A program made the translations under genes and the position numbers. Under the pieces are notes generated by a model that saw only the letters and a list, made by a program, of their open reading frames with translations, was not told the origin of the DNA and searched no databases. From Streptococcus oralis (lineage in GTDB: Bacteria > Bacillota > Bacilli > Lactobacillales > Streptococcaceae), in the NCBI RefSeq assembly GCF_024399415.1, contig NZ_CP029257.1, positions 643,501 to 707,500 on the forward strand: 64,000 bases of DNA, given 5' to 3'. Position 1 is the first letter of the stretch. Each line of letters starts with the position of its first letter. This document shows positions 16,902 through 25,978 of the stretch, piece after piece.

Positions 16902-17681
16902 ATGAAAAATTGGAGTCAATTTAAAAACTGGCTTATGGCTTTGCTTGCTTGTGAGGTCATTCTTTTGGTGCTTTGTTTTTTGTATGCTCGAGCAATCATT
17001 TTAGAACAAATCTTTTTTTTAGCTTTAGCCTTGTTTGCAGTGTTGGTATTATCTGACCTTTTGCTTACTTGGACCCTTATCTTAGCATTTGGTTTTGGAC
17101 TTATCGTTTTGGTTGCGGGTGTGGTTTATATCCCGATCATTCAACTGGTCTTTTTATTAATCAGTTTTCCTCTTTTGATTGGGATTCTACTTAAGGTTCG
17201 TTATTATTTCTTCAAGGTGGCCTCAAAGGTACAAGAACAGGAAGACGAAGCGCGAGCAGATTACCAAGCGATGGTCACTGAACAAAGTGATGTTACGGTT
17301 CAATCTCTATTGATTCATTGGGCACATGAAGATTTGTTCTTCCAGATTAAACCGAAAGAACATAACCAGATGCTCAGTAGCATTCAAGAGGTAATTGCTC
17401 AGGAATTGAGCTACAATGATAAACTCTATTACGTTTCGGATGGTAATTTTCTCGTTCTATCCAGTAAAAGCCAACATTCTTTGAAGGAACTTTATTTGAA
17501 TGGTTTGCAGGAGAAACTGAGCAGTTTAGTTTTTCATGGAGAAGATGGCAATCAAGGAATTCAGTTCCAAACAGGCTATTTGGTGATTAACTCTGATAAT
17601 AAAGATAAATACCAAGACTACGCGGATGTCGCCAGTCATCTCAAACGTCAACTAGAGACAGATGTAATTGTGGAATATTAG
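16902..17681 (+). CDS. four-helix membrane protein with degenerate GGDEF-like domain, EPS operon
   Basis: 259 residues: four membrane helices (about 10-30, 33-55, 57-80, 83-100), a short coiled stretch, then a cytoplasmic domain. In that domain YYVSDGNFLVLS (residues 177-187) lines up with the RxGGDEFxxLL hallmark of diguanylate cyclases, with SDGNF (179-183) in place of GGDEF, so catalysis is excluded. Degenerate GGDEF membrane proteins regulate other synthase-type polymers (PelD; a similar protein in the Listeria Pss system). It may be an allosteric or scaffold subunit of the synthase. Streptococci mostly lack c-di-GMP, so the ligand, if any, is open. The homology is inferred by eye. Confidence 0.65.
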   Translation: MKNWSQFKNWLMALLACEVILLVLCFLYARAIILEQIFFLALALFAVLVLSDLLLTWTLILAFGFGLIVLVAGVVYIPIIQLVFLLISFPLLIGILLKVRYYFFKVASKVQEQEDEARADYQAMVTEQSDVTVQSLLIHWAHEDLFFQIKPKEHNQMLSSIQEVIAQELSYNDKLYYVSDGNFLVLSSKSQHSLKELYLNGLQEKLSSLVFHGEDGNQGIQFQTGYLVINSDNKDKYQDYADVASHLKRQLETDVIVEY

Positions 17682-17690
17682 GAGGGGAAC

Positions 17691-17831
17691 ATGACTTTAA
17701 CCGAACTATTTTTTGGTATTGCTTTGGGACTCAGTCTCGCCTTTGGCATTTGTTTTATCATACTATTTATTGCATACAATATTCTTTACCATCGAGTAAA
17801 CAAAAATTTTAAGGCGGTGAATCATGATTAG
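17691..17831 (+). CDS. 46-residue single-helix membrane peptide, EPS operon
   Basis: A small ORF starting at ATG 17691 with a strong AGGAGGGG eight bases upstream. It encodes one hydrophobic helix (about residues 6-32, LFFGIALGLSLAFGICF) and a basic C-terminal tail. The stop overlaps the start of the glycosyltransferase gene (ATG 17824) by eight bases, so translation is coupled. Position directly before a processive synthase is typical for small accessory subunits of polysaccharide synthases (comparable to PgaD-like or cellulose-synthase helper peptides). Function inferred from context only. Confidence 0.72.
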   Translation: MTLTELFFGIALGLSLAFGICFIILFIAYNILYHRVNKNFKAVNHD

Positions 17832-19134
17832 TCAAATGTTAATGATTTTTACCTTGCTTACAATTTGGATTTCTCTAGCATGGGGCTTGGTAATTCTCTT
17901 TTCGGCAGTACACTTTTGGTTTAAACACAGTGATTTTCGTGTAGACACTTCGCCTCTACCTTATTATCCTAAGGTAACGATTGTTGTTCCTGCCCATAAT
18001 GAGGATGTGGTTATTGCCCAAACGGCAAAAGCTATCTTGGATATGAACTATCCTCACGACCGTGTGGAGTTGCTCTTGTTTGCGGATAACTGTTCGGATA
18101 ACACCTATGCAGAATGTTTGTCTGTACAAGCCATGCCTGAATATGCAGGAAGAAATCTAACCATTATCGACCGTACTGGTACGGGAGGAAAAGCGGGCGT
18201 TCTAAACGATGCTTTGGAGATGGCAACAGGCGAATACATCTGTGTTTATGATGCAGATGCCATGCCTGAAAAAAATGCTCTTTATTTCCTTGTCAAAGAA
18301 GTTATGAAGGATCCAGAACGTCATGTGGCATCTTTTGGCCGCAACAAGACTCGAAACGCCAACCAAAATTTCTTGACTCGTTGTATCAACCAAGAGATCG
18401 TTGTTACTCAGCGCGTGCACCACGTTGGGATGTGGCATCTCTTTAAAATTGGGCGTATCCCAGGAACCAACTTTATCATTCAAACCGACTTTGTAAAGAG
18501 TATCGGTGGTTGGAAAAATGGTGCCTTAACTGAGGATACCGATATTTCCTTCAAAATCATGCAGAGTGGTAAATTGATTGCCCTTGCCTATAATTCAGAG
18601 GCTTTCCAACAAGAACCTGAGACCTTAAAGAGTTACTATATGCAGCGGAAACGTTGGGCGAAAGGAAATTATGAAGTTGTTCTCTCGAACTTTAAGCATT
18701 TATTTGGCAGAGCAAACTGGCGCGTTAAACTAGAAGTCTTTAACTATTCTTGTGTTTTCTTTTGGTTTAACTTTGCTATTGTTCTTTCGGATTTGATTTT
18801 CCTAGCGAATGTGCTAGCGATCTGTCTTAATCTTTTCTTCCCAGATGTCAGGGTTCCATTTGCTTTTGATGCGGACAATATCTACATCGCTCAGCTCATG
18901 CTCTTTAACTGGATTCTCATGATTGGTCTCTATTTGATGCAAATTATGACAGCATTGGCAAGTCAATTTGGACAAGCAACAACTAAACAAATCTGGTTAG
19001 CCCTGGCAGCCTATTTCTCTTATGCACAGATGTTTATCGTTGTATCCGTTGATTCCATTTCTTCAATCGTGCTGGATAAAGTACTCCGACGAAAAGAAAC
19101 CAAGTGGGTTAAAACCAAGCGATTTGCAGGATAG
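17824..19134 (+). CDS. processive GT2 polysaccharide synthase (cellulose/chitin-synthase-like)
   Basis: 436 residues. N-terminal helix (about 5-30), GT-A domain with VTIVVPAHNE (51-60), FADNCSDN, the metal-binding DAD (143-145), the catalytic-base TED (236-238) and the QRKRW motif (274-278) that marks processive beta-glycan synthases; three or four C-terminal helices follow. It should polymerise a nucleotide sugar at the inner face of the membrane and extrude the chain. With an epimerase that makes UDP-ManNAc and a GH8 enzyme, a HexNAc polymer (ManNAc or GlcNAc) is the best guess, as in the Listeria Pss exopolysaccharide. The ATG lies within the upstream small gene. Confidence 0.88.
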   Translation: MISQMLMIFTLLTIWISLAWGLVILFSAVHFWFKHSDFRVDTSPLPYYPKVTIVVPAHNEDVVIAQTAKAILDMNYPHDRVELLLFADNCSDNTYAECLSVQAMPEYAGRNLTIIDRTGTGGKAGVLNDALEMATGEYICVYDADAMPEKNALYFLVKEVMKDPERHVASFGRNKTRNANQNFLTRCINQEIVVTQRVHHVGMWHLFKIGRIPGTNFIIQTDFVKSIGGWKNGALTEDTDISFKIMQSGKLIALAYNSEAFQQEPETLKSYYMQRKRWAKGNYEVVLSNFKHLFGRANWRVKLEVFNYSCVFFWFNFAIVLSDLIFLANVLAICLNLFFPDVRVPFAFDADNIYIAQLMLFNWILMIGLYLMQIMTALASQFGQATTKQIWLALAAYFSYAQMFIVVSVDSISSIVLDKVLRRKETKWVKTKRFAG

Positions 19135-19142
19135 GAGGTTCT

Positions 19143-20246
19143 ATGAAAACGAATAAATTAAAATATGTCTGGTTTGTGCTCATTCTTTCTATCTTTTGTT
19201 TAGCCTTGTTTTTGGCAAGAGGAAGGACTAAAATCGAGATGCGTAATCGAATTTACAGCCAATGGAGCCAACAGTTCCTTGTTACAAAAGGCAATCAGTC
19301 TTATGTTCGTACGACGAGTGATTCGGAGGGAACAACAGTTCTATCTGAAGCCCAAAGTTACGGCATGCTCATAACGGTTTTAGCAGCCCAAAAAGGGCAA
19401 GCAAGTCAAGCAGATTATGAGAGTCTTTATCGCTATTATCAAAATCATCGTATTGAGGGAACGCAGTTGATGTCTTGGAAGCAAGTGATCAAAAATGATA
19501 GCGAAACGGTCGAGAAACAAAATGCAACTGATGGAGATCTCTATATCGCTTATTCTTTAATTGAAGCTGCCAAACAGTGGCCAGATAAGGCGCAGGAATA
19601 CCAAGAGCAAGCTAAAAAAATCTTGGATGATATCCTTAAGTACAACTACAATGAAGAGACAGGTGTTTTAACAGTAGGAAACTGGGCAAACAAGGATTCT
19701 GATTATTATTACTTGATGCGGACATCTGATACTCTTCCTCACTATTTCCAGTCTTTCTATGACCTGACTGGAAACAAACAGTGGTTAGATGTTAAGGATA
19801 AGATGCTTGGGCAATTGGAGCAAATCAGTTCTCATTCTGATACGGGTCTCTTGCCAGACTTTATCTGGGCTGAGAAGTCAGGGGCACGTCTTGTTGATGC
19901 CAACACTATCGAATCTCAATACGATGGGGCGTACTCTTATAACGCTTGCCGTTTGCCTTATCACTTGTCACAGAGCCAGGATGAAAGAAGCCAAAAACTC
20001 GTTCAAAAGATGATGGATTTCTTTATGAAAGAGCAACGCATTTATGCTGGCTATGACTTGAATGGAACGGCCCTCAATCAATACCAGGCAGGTAGTTTCT
20101 TGGCACCGATTACCTACGCGTCTGACAAGGGAGAAGGCTATCTGAAACTTCTTCAGCAAAATAAATACATTTTCACACAAGATTTACCTTCGGACAACTA
20201 CTATGATGCAACGATGATTACCATGATTGCTCTAGAGATGTTCTAG
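19143..20246 (+). CDS. membrane-anchored glycoside hydrolase family 8 enzyme
   Basis: 367 residues: one N-terminal membrane anchor (about 8-24) and an extracellular alpha/alpha-barrel of GH8. Seen: VLSEAQSYGM with the catalytic Glu69, NATDGDLYIAYSL with the conserved Asp130, and YSYNACRLPYH farther on. GH8 members encoded in bacterial cellulose (BcsZ), Pss and related operons cut the growing polymer and adjust chain length or export. Last gene of the EPS operon, nine bases after the synthase, with AGGAGG before the ATG and a terminator after. Confidence 0.87.
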   Translation: MKTNKLKYVWFVLILSIFCLALFLARGRTKIEMRNRIYSQWSQQFLVTKGNQSYVRTTSDSEGTTVLSEAQSYGMLITVLAAQKGQASQADYESLYRYYQNHRIEGTQLMSWKQVIKNDSETVEKQNATDGDLYIAYSLIEAAKQWPDKAQEYQEQAKKILDDILKYNYNEETGVLTVGNWANKDSDYYYLMRTSDTLPHYFQSFYDLTGNKQWLDVKDKMLGQLEQISSHSDTGLLPDFIWAEKSGARLVDANTIESQYDGAYSYNACRLPYHLSQSQDERSQKLVQKMMDFFMKEQRIYAGYDLNGTALNQYQAGSFLAPITYASDKGEGYLKLLQQNKYIFTQDLPSDNYYDATMITMIALEMF

Positions 20247-20252
20247 GATGAA

Positions 20253-20284
20253 AAGAGAGGGCTAGTTTTTCTGGCTCTCTTTTT
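20253..20284 (+). terminator. intrinsic terminator of the EPS operon
   Basis: AGAGAG / CTCTCT stem with internal G-C pairs and T5 tract. Confidence 0.75.
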
Positions 20285-20368
20285 GATAGGATTTTCATCT
20301 TTTTTCATAAAGGGAATTTCATCAGCTTTATGGTATAATGGAAAGAGTGATGGAAAAGAGGTAGAGAG

Positions 20369-21769
20369 ATGGATGCGAAATTAAAATACAAGGCAAAAAA
20401 GATTAAAATCGTCTTTTTTGATATTGATGATACCTTGCGTACGTCAAAGACAGGTTTTATTCCAGCTACAATTCCCACTGTCTTTAAACAGTTACGTGAA
20501 AAAGGAATTTTAACAGGAATTGCCTCTGGTCGTGGTATTTTCGGTGTCGTTCCAGAGATTCGTGAGCTCAAACCTGACTTTTTTGTAACTCTAAATGGGG
20601 CTTATATCGAAGATAAAAAAGGCCAGGTCATTTATCAGCATCAGATTGACAAGTCAGATGTTGAGGAGTTCATTTCTTGGACTAAGCGAGAGGAAATTGA
20701 GTACGGCTTGGTTGGTAGTCTTGACGCCAAACTTTCTACTCGAACAGAACTGATCAGTGAGGCTATTGACCCGATTTATCCGAACCTGGGTGTGGATCCT
20801 GACTTTCATGAAAAAGCAGATATTTACCAGATGTGGACCTTTGAGGATAAAGGGGATGACTTACGGTTACCAGATAGTCTCTCTGGTAAACTTCGCATGG
20901 TGCGTTGGCATGAACATTCATCAGATATCGTGCCTATTTCAGGTTCAAAAGCAACTGGTGTAGCCAAGGTGGTGGAACATCTAGGCTTGAAACCAGAAAA
21001 TGTTATGGTCTTTGGAGATGGGCTCAATGACTTGGAACTCTTTGGTTATGCTGGAATAAGTATTGCTATGGGTGTTTCCCATGATAAAATCAAAGAAAAA
21101 GCAGATTATATTACAAAAACAGTAGAAGAAGATGGCATTTTTGATGCCTTAGAAGGATTTGGTATGGTAGAAAAAGAATTGCATTTCCCACAAGTAGACA
21201 TTGAAGCAGTAGAAGGTCCGCTTGCGACCATTAAGACAAATCACGGAGACTTGCGTATCAAGCTTTTCCCTGAACATGCTCCTAAAACAGTGGCTAACTT
21301 TGTTGCTCTGTCAAAAGACGGTTACTATGATGGTGTGATTTTCCACCGAATTATCAAGGACTTTATGATCCAAGGTGGAGACCCAACTGGTACTGGTATG
21401 GGTGGTGAGTCAATCTACGGCGACTCTTTTGAAGATGAATTTTCAGAAGAACTCTACAATATCCGTGGTGCCCTTTCTATGGCCAATGCGGGTCCAAATA
21501 CCAATGGCAGCCAGTTCTTTATCGTTCAAAACCAACATTTGCCGTACTCTAAAAAAGAGATTGCGCGTGGTGGCTGGCCTGAACCAATCGCTGAGATTTA
21601 TGCAGAACAAGGTGGAACTCCTCACCTTGACCGTCGCCATACTGTTTTTGGGCAATTGGTGGACGCAGAATCGTTTGCGGTCTTGGATGCCATTGCAGCT
21701 GTTGAGACTGGTGCAATGGACAAACCAGTTGAAGATGTAGTAATTGAAACGATTGAAATTGAGGACTAG
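20369..21769 (+). CDS. fusion of Cof-type HAD phosphatase and cyclophilin peptidyl-prolyl isomerase
   Basis: 466 residues in two domains. Residues 1 to about 265: HAD-IIB (Cof) phosphatase with the nucleophile motif VFFDIDDTLR, the SGRG motif II, and GDGLNDLELF as metal-binding motif. Residues about 278-466: cyclophilin-type isomerase with IFHRIIKDFMIQGGDPTGTG, the RGALSMANAGPNTNGSQFFI core and HTVFGQ. The isomerase should speed prolyl bond rotation; the phosphatase substrate is unknown. The same fusion is standard in streptococci, so this is not an assembly artefact. No signal peptide, so cytoplasmic. The S1-domain gene starts one base after the stop. Confidence 0.92.
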   Translation: MDAKLKYKAKKIKIVFFDIDDTLRTSKTGFIPATIPTVFKQLREKGILTGIASGRGIFGVVPEIRELKPDFFVTLNGAYIEDKKGQVIYQHQIDKSDVEEFISWTKREEIEYGLVGSLDAKLSTRTELISEAIDPIYPNLGVDPDFHEKADIYQMWTFEDKGDDLRLPDSLSGKLRMVRWHEHSSDIVPISGSKATGVAKVVEHLGLKPENVMVFGDGLNDLELFGYAGISIAMGVSHDKIKEKADYITKTVEEDGIFDALEGFGMVEKELHFPQVDIEAVEGPLATIKTNHGDLRIKLFPEHAPKTVANFVALSKDGYYDGVIFHRIIKDFMIQGGDPTGTGMGGESIYGDSFEDEFSEELYNIRGALSMANAGPNTNGSQFFIVQNQHLPYSKKEIARGGWPEPIAEIYAEQGGTPHLDRRHTVFGQLVDAESFAVLDAIAAVETGAMDKPVEDVVIETIEIED

Positions 21770-21770
21770 A

Positions 21771-22130
21771 ATGAAAATTGGTGATAAGCTAACTGGGCGT
21801 ATTACAGGAATTCAGCCCTATGGTGCCTTTGTTGAGTTAGAGACAGGGGTGACAGGGCTGATTCACATCTCGGAGATTCGGACGGGATTTATTGAAAATA
21901 TCTATGACATTTTAAAAATTGGTGATGAAGTCCAAGTTCAGGTGGTGGATTTTGACGAATACACTGGGAAGGCTAGTCTTTCTATCCGTACCTTGGAAGA
22001 GGAAAAACATCAATTGCCAAGACGGAGACGTTTTTCAAATGATCGGATCAAGCACGGTTTTGCACCACTTGGGCGAATGATGCCTGTTTGGACGCGTGAG
22101 GCACTAGAGTATTTAAAGAAGAAGCCATAA
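21771..22130 (+). CDS. cvfD: S1 RNA-binding domain protein CvfD (general stress protein 13 type)
   Basis: 119 residues: one S1 domain in the first 75 residues (GDKLTGRITGIQPYGAFVELETG, TGLIHISEI) and a basic tail (QLPRRRRF). Pneumococcal CvfD is a post-transcriptional regulator that binds RNA or ribosomes. I take ATG 21771, directly after the upstream stop and with GAGG at 21761, over the in-frame codon at 21744, which would overlap the isomerase and add a non-conserved extension. Translation is probably coupled to the fusion gene. Confidence 0.85.
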   Translation: MKIGDKLTGRITGIQPYGAFVELETGVTGLIHISEIRTGFIENIYDILKIGDEVQVQVVDFDEYTGKASLSIRTLEEEKHQLPRRRRFSNDRIKHGFAPLGRMMPVWTREALEYLKKKP

Positions 22131-22149
22131 ATACGATTATTTAAATCGT

Positions 22150-22183
22150 TTGTAATATTAACATCATTTGTTATAATAAAAGT
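22150..22183 (+). promoter_or_regulatory. trmN6 promoter, leaderless layout
   Basis: TTGTAA (22150-22155), 16-base spacer, TATAAT (22172-22177), then exactly six bases to the ATG at 22184 with no Shine-Dalgarno sequence. Confidence 0.65.
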
Positions 22184-22933
22184 ATGAAAGAAGAACAATT
22201 ATTAAAACCAGGAGAGCGAATCAATCAGCTCTTTTCGACAGATATCAAAATCATCCAAAATAGAGAGGTGTTTAGCTATTCGGTGGATAGTGTTCTTTTA
22301 TCACGCTTTCCTCGCTTCCCTAAACGGGGTTTAATTGTGGACTTTTGTGCTGGAAATGGTGCAGTGGGACTTTTTGCTAGTTCACGTACTCAGGCGCGGA
22401 TAATATCTGTAGAGATTCAGGAGCGCTTGGCGGATATGGCAGAGCGTTCGGTTCAGTTGAATGGCTTGGAAGAGCAGATGCAGGTCATCTGTGATGATTT
22501 GAAAAATATGCCTGCCCACATTCAGGGAAGTAAGGTGGATATGATTTTGTGCAATCCGCCTTATTTTAAGGTGGATCCGCATTCCAATCTGAACGAGAGT
22601 GAACATTACCTTCTGGCCAGACACGAAATTACGACTAACCTAAAAGAAATTTGCCGTAGTGCTCAGAGTATTCTCAAGTCTAATGGCCGTTTGGCCATGG
22701 TTCATCGTCCAGATCGGCTCTTGGATATCTTAGACATGCTTCAACGCCATAATTTAGCACCCAAGCGCCTGCAATTTGTCTATCCTAAACGTGAGAAGGA
22801 GGCTAATATGCTCTTAATCGAAGCTATCAAGGATGGATCGACCAGTGGCTTTAAGGTCTTGCCACCACTCATCGTTCACAATGATGATGGTTCTTATACA
22901 CCAGAAATTCAAGAGATTTACTATGGATCATAA
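22184..22933 (+). CDS. trmN6: tRNA1(Val) adenine-37 N6-methyltransferase-like protein
   Basis: 249 residues, class I SAM-dependent methyltransferase. The SAM site is [13 protein letters not shown] (about residue 50), and the catalytic NPPYF motif of N6-adenine methyltransferases is at about residue 124. Bacterial members modify A37 of tRNA(Val). The gene overlaps the following GIY-YIG gene by 11 bases, a pairing that is conserved in Firmicutes. The promoter geometry suggests a leaderless message. Confidence 0.86.
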   Translation: MKEEQLLKPGERINQLFSTDIKIIQNREVFSYSVDSVLLSRFPRFPKRGLIVDFCAGNGAVGLFASSRTQARIISVEIQERLADMAERSVQLNGLEEQMQVICDDLKNMPAHIQGSKVDMILCNPPYFKVDPHSNLNESEHYLLARHEITTNLKEICRSAQSILKSNGRLAMVHRPDRLLDILDMLQRHNLAPKRLQFVYPKREKEANMLLIEAIKDGSTSGFKVLPPLIVHNDDGSYTPEIQEIYYGS

Positions 22934-23207
22934 GGCCTATATGTATGTGGTGGAGTGTCGCGACGGTTCTTACTATACGGGCTATACAACGGATGTGAAG
23001 AGGCGCCTTGCCGTTCATAATAGTGGTAAGGGAGCCAAGTATACCCGAGCTCGCTTGCCAGTCAAACTCATCTATGTAGAGGGTTTTGCCAGTAAGGAAG
23101 AAGCCATGTCTGCCGAGGCTCTCCTCAAACGAAAGAAACGTCCTCAGAAAGAACGATTTTTATCTGAAAATCAAGAGAAAAATCTAGTCAACCATATTGA
23201 TGTCTAA
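22923..23207 (+). CDS. GIY-YIG nuclease superfamily protein (YhbQ/YazA type)
   Basis: 94 residues consisting of one GIY-YIG domain: [24 protein letters not shown] holds the paired Tyr motifs and the Arg, and the conserved Glu is in [14 protein letters not shown]. Single-domain members are of uncertain role in DNA processing. ATG 22923 is chosen because it starts the conserved domain and overlaps the methyltransferase end by 11 bases; the upstream in-frame ATG at 22833 would add a non-homologous 30 residues. Confidence 0.88.
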   Translation: MDHKAYMYVVECRDGSYYTGYTTDVKRRLAVHNSGKGAKYTRARLPVKLIYVEGFASKEEAMSAEALLKRKKRPQKERFLSENQEKNLVNHIDV

Positions 23208-23237
23208 GGAGGAGTCTTTTGGCTCCTCTTACTTTTG
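23206..23237 (+). terminator. likely intrinsic terminator
   Basis: GAGGAG / CTCCTC stem around TCTTTTGG, with a broken T tract. Confidence 0.6.
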
Positions 23238-23292
23238 TCAAAAGAGGAAAAAAGTGCTACAATAAGATGAATAAATTTAAAGAGGTATTATC

Positions 23293-24228
23293 ATGTCTAA
23301 GATTCTAGTATTTGGTCACCAAAATCCAGACTCAGATGCCATCGGGTCATCTGTAGCCTTTGCTTACCTTGCAAAAGAGGCTTATGGATTGGACACAGAA
23401 GCAGTAGCACTTGGAACTCCTAATGAAGAAACAGCCTTCGTTTTGAACTATTTTGGTGTAGAAGCACCACGCGTCATCACATCTGCTAAAGCAGAAGGTG
23501 CAGAGCAAGTCATCTTGACTGACCACAATGAATTCCAACAGTCAGTGTCAGATATCGCTGAAGTAGAAGTTTACGGAGTTGTGGATCACCACCGTGTGGC
23601 TAATTTTGAAACTGCCAGCCCACTTTACATGCGTTTGGAACCAGTTGGATCAGCGTCTTCTATCGTTTATCGCATGTTCAAAGAGCATGGTGTAGCTGTT
23701 CCTAAAGAAATCGCAGGTTTGATGCTTTCAGGTTTGATTTCAGATACTCTTCTTTTGAAATCTCCAACAACTCACCCATCTGATAAAGTCATTGCGCCTG
23801 AATTGGCTGAATTAGCAGGCGTCAACTTGGAAGAGTACGGTCTTGCTATGTTGAAAGCTGGTACAAACTTGGCTAGTAAATCTGCTGAAGAATTGATTGA
23901 TATCGATGCTAAGACCTTTGAACTCAATGGAAATAAGGTTCGTGTTGCCCAAGTCAATACTGTTGATATTGCTGAAGTCTTGGAACGCCAAGCAGAAATC
24001 GAAGCAGCAATGCAAGCGGCTAATGCGGCAAACGGCTACTCAGATTTTGTCTTGATGATTACAGACATCGTCAACTCAAACTCTGAAATTCTGGCTCTTG
24101 GATCAAACATAGATAAGGTGGAAGCAGCTTTCAATTTCAAACTTGAAAACAACCACGCTTTCCTTCCAGGTGCTGTTTCACGTAAGAAACAAGTGGTGCC
24201 TCAGTTGACTGAAAGCTTTAATGGGTAA
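23293..24228 (+). CDS. ppaC: manganese-dependent inorganic pyrophosphatase (family II)
   Basis: 311 residues, DHH/DHHA2 family. Metal-binding motifs [13 protein letters not shown] at the N-terminus and VDHHRV at about residue 98 are intact; the C-terminal [10 protein letters not shown] loop binds pyrophosphate. It hydrolyses PPi to two phosphates, pulling biosynthetic reactions forward. Single gene, with AAAGAGG before the ATG. Confidence 0.95.
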   Translation: MSKILVFGHQNPDSDAIGSSVAFAYLAKEAYGLDTEAVALGTPNEETAFVLNYFGVEAPRVITSAKAEGAEQVILTDHNEFQQSVSDIAEVEVYGVVDHHRVANFETASPLYMRLEPVGSASSIVYRMFKEHGVAVPKEIAGLMLSGLISDTLLLKSPTTHPSDKVIAPELAELAGVNLEEYGLAMLKAGTNLASKSAEELIDIDAKTFELNGNKVRVAQVNTVDIAEVLERQAEIEAAMQAANAANGYSDFVLMITDIVNSNSEILALGSNIDKVEAAFNFKLENNHAFLPGAVSRKKQVVPQLTESFNG

Positions 24229-24281
24229 TTCTTAAGGAATATTTGGAACTGTTAATTTGACTATTTATAGAAGGTGATAGC

Positions 24282-24608
24282 ATGATGCGATTGATTGAAG
24301 GACTGCGCTTTTTGGTTGAGGTGGTGGCAATCCTTGGTCTTTTCTCCGTATCTGTGATACAAATTTCTTGGCTGGAAAAATTCCTATTTTTTCTTCTAGC
24401 AGTTCTATTAATCTTATTTTGGGCGCGATACATGGCACCAAAATCTCCATATGCTTTTAAAAAATGGCATCGCCTCGTTGCTGAGACATCGATTTTTATT
24501 TTAGTTAGTGGTAGTTTTTGGCATTTGTATGGATTGCAAATAGGAATCCTATACTTAGCTCTGTCTTTTGGAAGTTTGGGTCTGCTTTATTATTTTCAGC
24601 TAGAGTGA
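24282..24608 (+). CDS. small four-helix membrane protein (YrdB / DUF2568 type)
   Basis: 108 residues, four predicted membrane helices and short loops; the FWARYMAPKSPYAF segment between helices 2 and 3 is the recognisable part of the YrdB-like family. Function unknown. GAAGGTGATAG precedes the double ATG; the first is used here. No close operon partner. Confidence 0.75.
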   Translation: MMRLIEGLRFLVEVVAILGLFSVSVIQISWLEKFLFFLLAVLLILFWARYMAPKSPYAFKKWHRLVAETSIFILVSGSFWHLYGLQIGILYLALSFGSLGLLYYFQLE

Positions 24609-24693
24609 TTCTTATAATATATTTAATGAATTATTTAAATGGTAATTATTTGACTGGAGATTGACACGAGAAAACGGTGTTTTCTATATAGCT

Positions 24694-24717
24694 AAAGGGG
24701 TTTCGGCTCCTTTTTTT
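24694..24717 (+). terminator. likely intrinsic terminator
   Basis: AAAGG / CCTTT short stem around GGTTTCGGCT with seven T, between the YrdB-like gene and the next gene. Confidence 0.55.
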
Positions 24718-24730
24718 CTAGGAGAGAAAG

Positions 24731-25243
24731 ATGTTAGAAAATGGTGATTTGATTTTTGTGAAGGATCTTTCAGATATGGGGCAGGCTATCCAGGCTTCTA
24801 CTGGGAACTATAGTCATGTAGCCATCTTTTTGGACGGTTTCATCTACCATGCTAGTGGGAAAGCTGGTGTCATTTGTCAAGAACCGGCTGAATTTTTTGA
24901 ACCAACTCATCTTTACGATCTTTATGTCTATCCAGAGCTGGAAGCTGACTTGGTAAAGGAGAGAGCTAGCAAACATTTGGGTGCACCCTATAATGCCTCT
25001 TTTTATCCAGATGGTTCTGGCTTTTATTGCTCCCAGTATATCGCTGAAATCCTCCCGATTTTTAAAACTATTCCCATGAAATTTGGGGACGGGGAGCAGG
25101 AGATCAGTGATTTTTGGAGGGAATACTACAGGAAACTCGAACTTCCAGTGCCTCTGAATCAACCAGGGACCAATCCTAGTCAACTAGCAGCATCCCCCCT
25201 TTTAGAATGTAAAGAAAGGAATCTTCATGATTCAGATTTTTAA
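24731..25243 (+). CDS. YiiX/YebB-like NlpC/P60-superfamily cysteine hydrolase
   Basis: 170 residues with the permuted papain-like fold of YiiX/YebB proteins: the first motif GDLIFVKD, catalytic His in GNYSHVAIFLDG (about residue 35) and catalytic Cys in GFYCSQYIAEIL (about residue 101). Substrates in the family include murein peptides or lipid amides; the one here is unknown. No signal peptide is seen. The gene overlaps the following DUF1803 gene by 17 bases, so the two are coupled. Confidence 0.8.
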   Translation: MLENGDLIFVKDLSDMGQAIQASTGNYSHVAIFLDGFIYHASGKAGVICQEPAEFFEPTHLYDLYVYPELEADLVKERASKHLGAPYNASFYPDGSGFYCSQYIAEILPIFKTIPMKFGDGEQEISDFWREYYRKLELPVPLNQPGTNPSQLAASPLLECKERNLHDSDF

Positions 25244-25877
25244 TCCATCTCGTTTGACTCGGCAGCCATTTTTTATAGATTTGGTGGACTATCTGGACCA
25301 GCATGACGATGTGATCCTCCGAGAAATCAAGGCCCAGTTTCCAGATGTGGCAGTTGATAAACTCATGGAAGAGTATATAAAGGCAGGATTGATCCGAAGG
25401 GAAAATAAACGCTATTCCCTCAATCTCCCTTTTCTAGAATCAATAGATAGTCTGGTCCTTGACCAAGAAATTTTTGTCAGAGAGGATAGTCCAGTTTATC
25501 AAGCCTTGCTGGAGAAAACTTTTGAGACGGAATTGTGCAATCAAACCAATGCTGCCATTTTAGTCGAATCTACAGATTTTGCTAGAGAAAAGATGACCCT
25601 GTCTAACTATTTCTACAAGGTCAAGAATCAATATCCTTTGACAGAAAAACAGCAGGAACTCTATGCCATTTTAGGAGATGTCAATCCTGAGTATGCTCTC
25701 AAGTATATGACGACCTTTTTACTGAAGTTTCTCAAAAAAGACCAGCTTATGCAGAAACGGCGTGATATCTTCGTTGAGAGTTTAGTCGTCTTGGGTTATA
25801 TTGTTCAAAACGAAGAAGGAAAGTATGAGTTGGCTGTTGATTTTAACAAGGAACGCTTGACTTTCTATTTACCTTAA
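25227..25877 (+). CDS. DUF1803 family protein
   Basis: 216 residues, soluble, no clear catalytic motif. The middle part around the PVYQALLEKTF and FYKVKNQYPLTEKQ segments and the position behind a YiiX-like hydrolase match a streptococcal DUF1803 gene that I remember from pneumococci. The N-terminal 80 residues look like a winged-helix (VIREIKAQFPDV, RRENKRYSLN), so DNA binding is possible but unproven. AAAGGAA precedes the start within the upstream gene. Confidence 0.7.
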   Translation: MIQIFNPSRLTRQPFFIDLVDYLDQHDDVILREIKAQFPDVAVDKLMEEYIKAGLIRRENKRYSLNLPFLESIDSLVLDQEIFVREDSPVYQALLEKTFETELCNQTNAAILVESTDFAREKMTLSNYFYKVKNQYPLTEKQQELYAILGDVNPEYALKYMTTFLLKFLKKDQLMQKRRDIFVESLVVLGYIVQNEEGKYELAVDFNKERLTFYLP

Positions 25878-25978
25878 TTGCTTGCTTTTGAGCAGATTAT
25901 TTGACTTTACTAAAGAATAAGCATAAACTAAATGTAAGCGATAACCATTATCGTATTAAAAGCAAAGGAGACAGAGCT

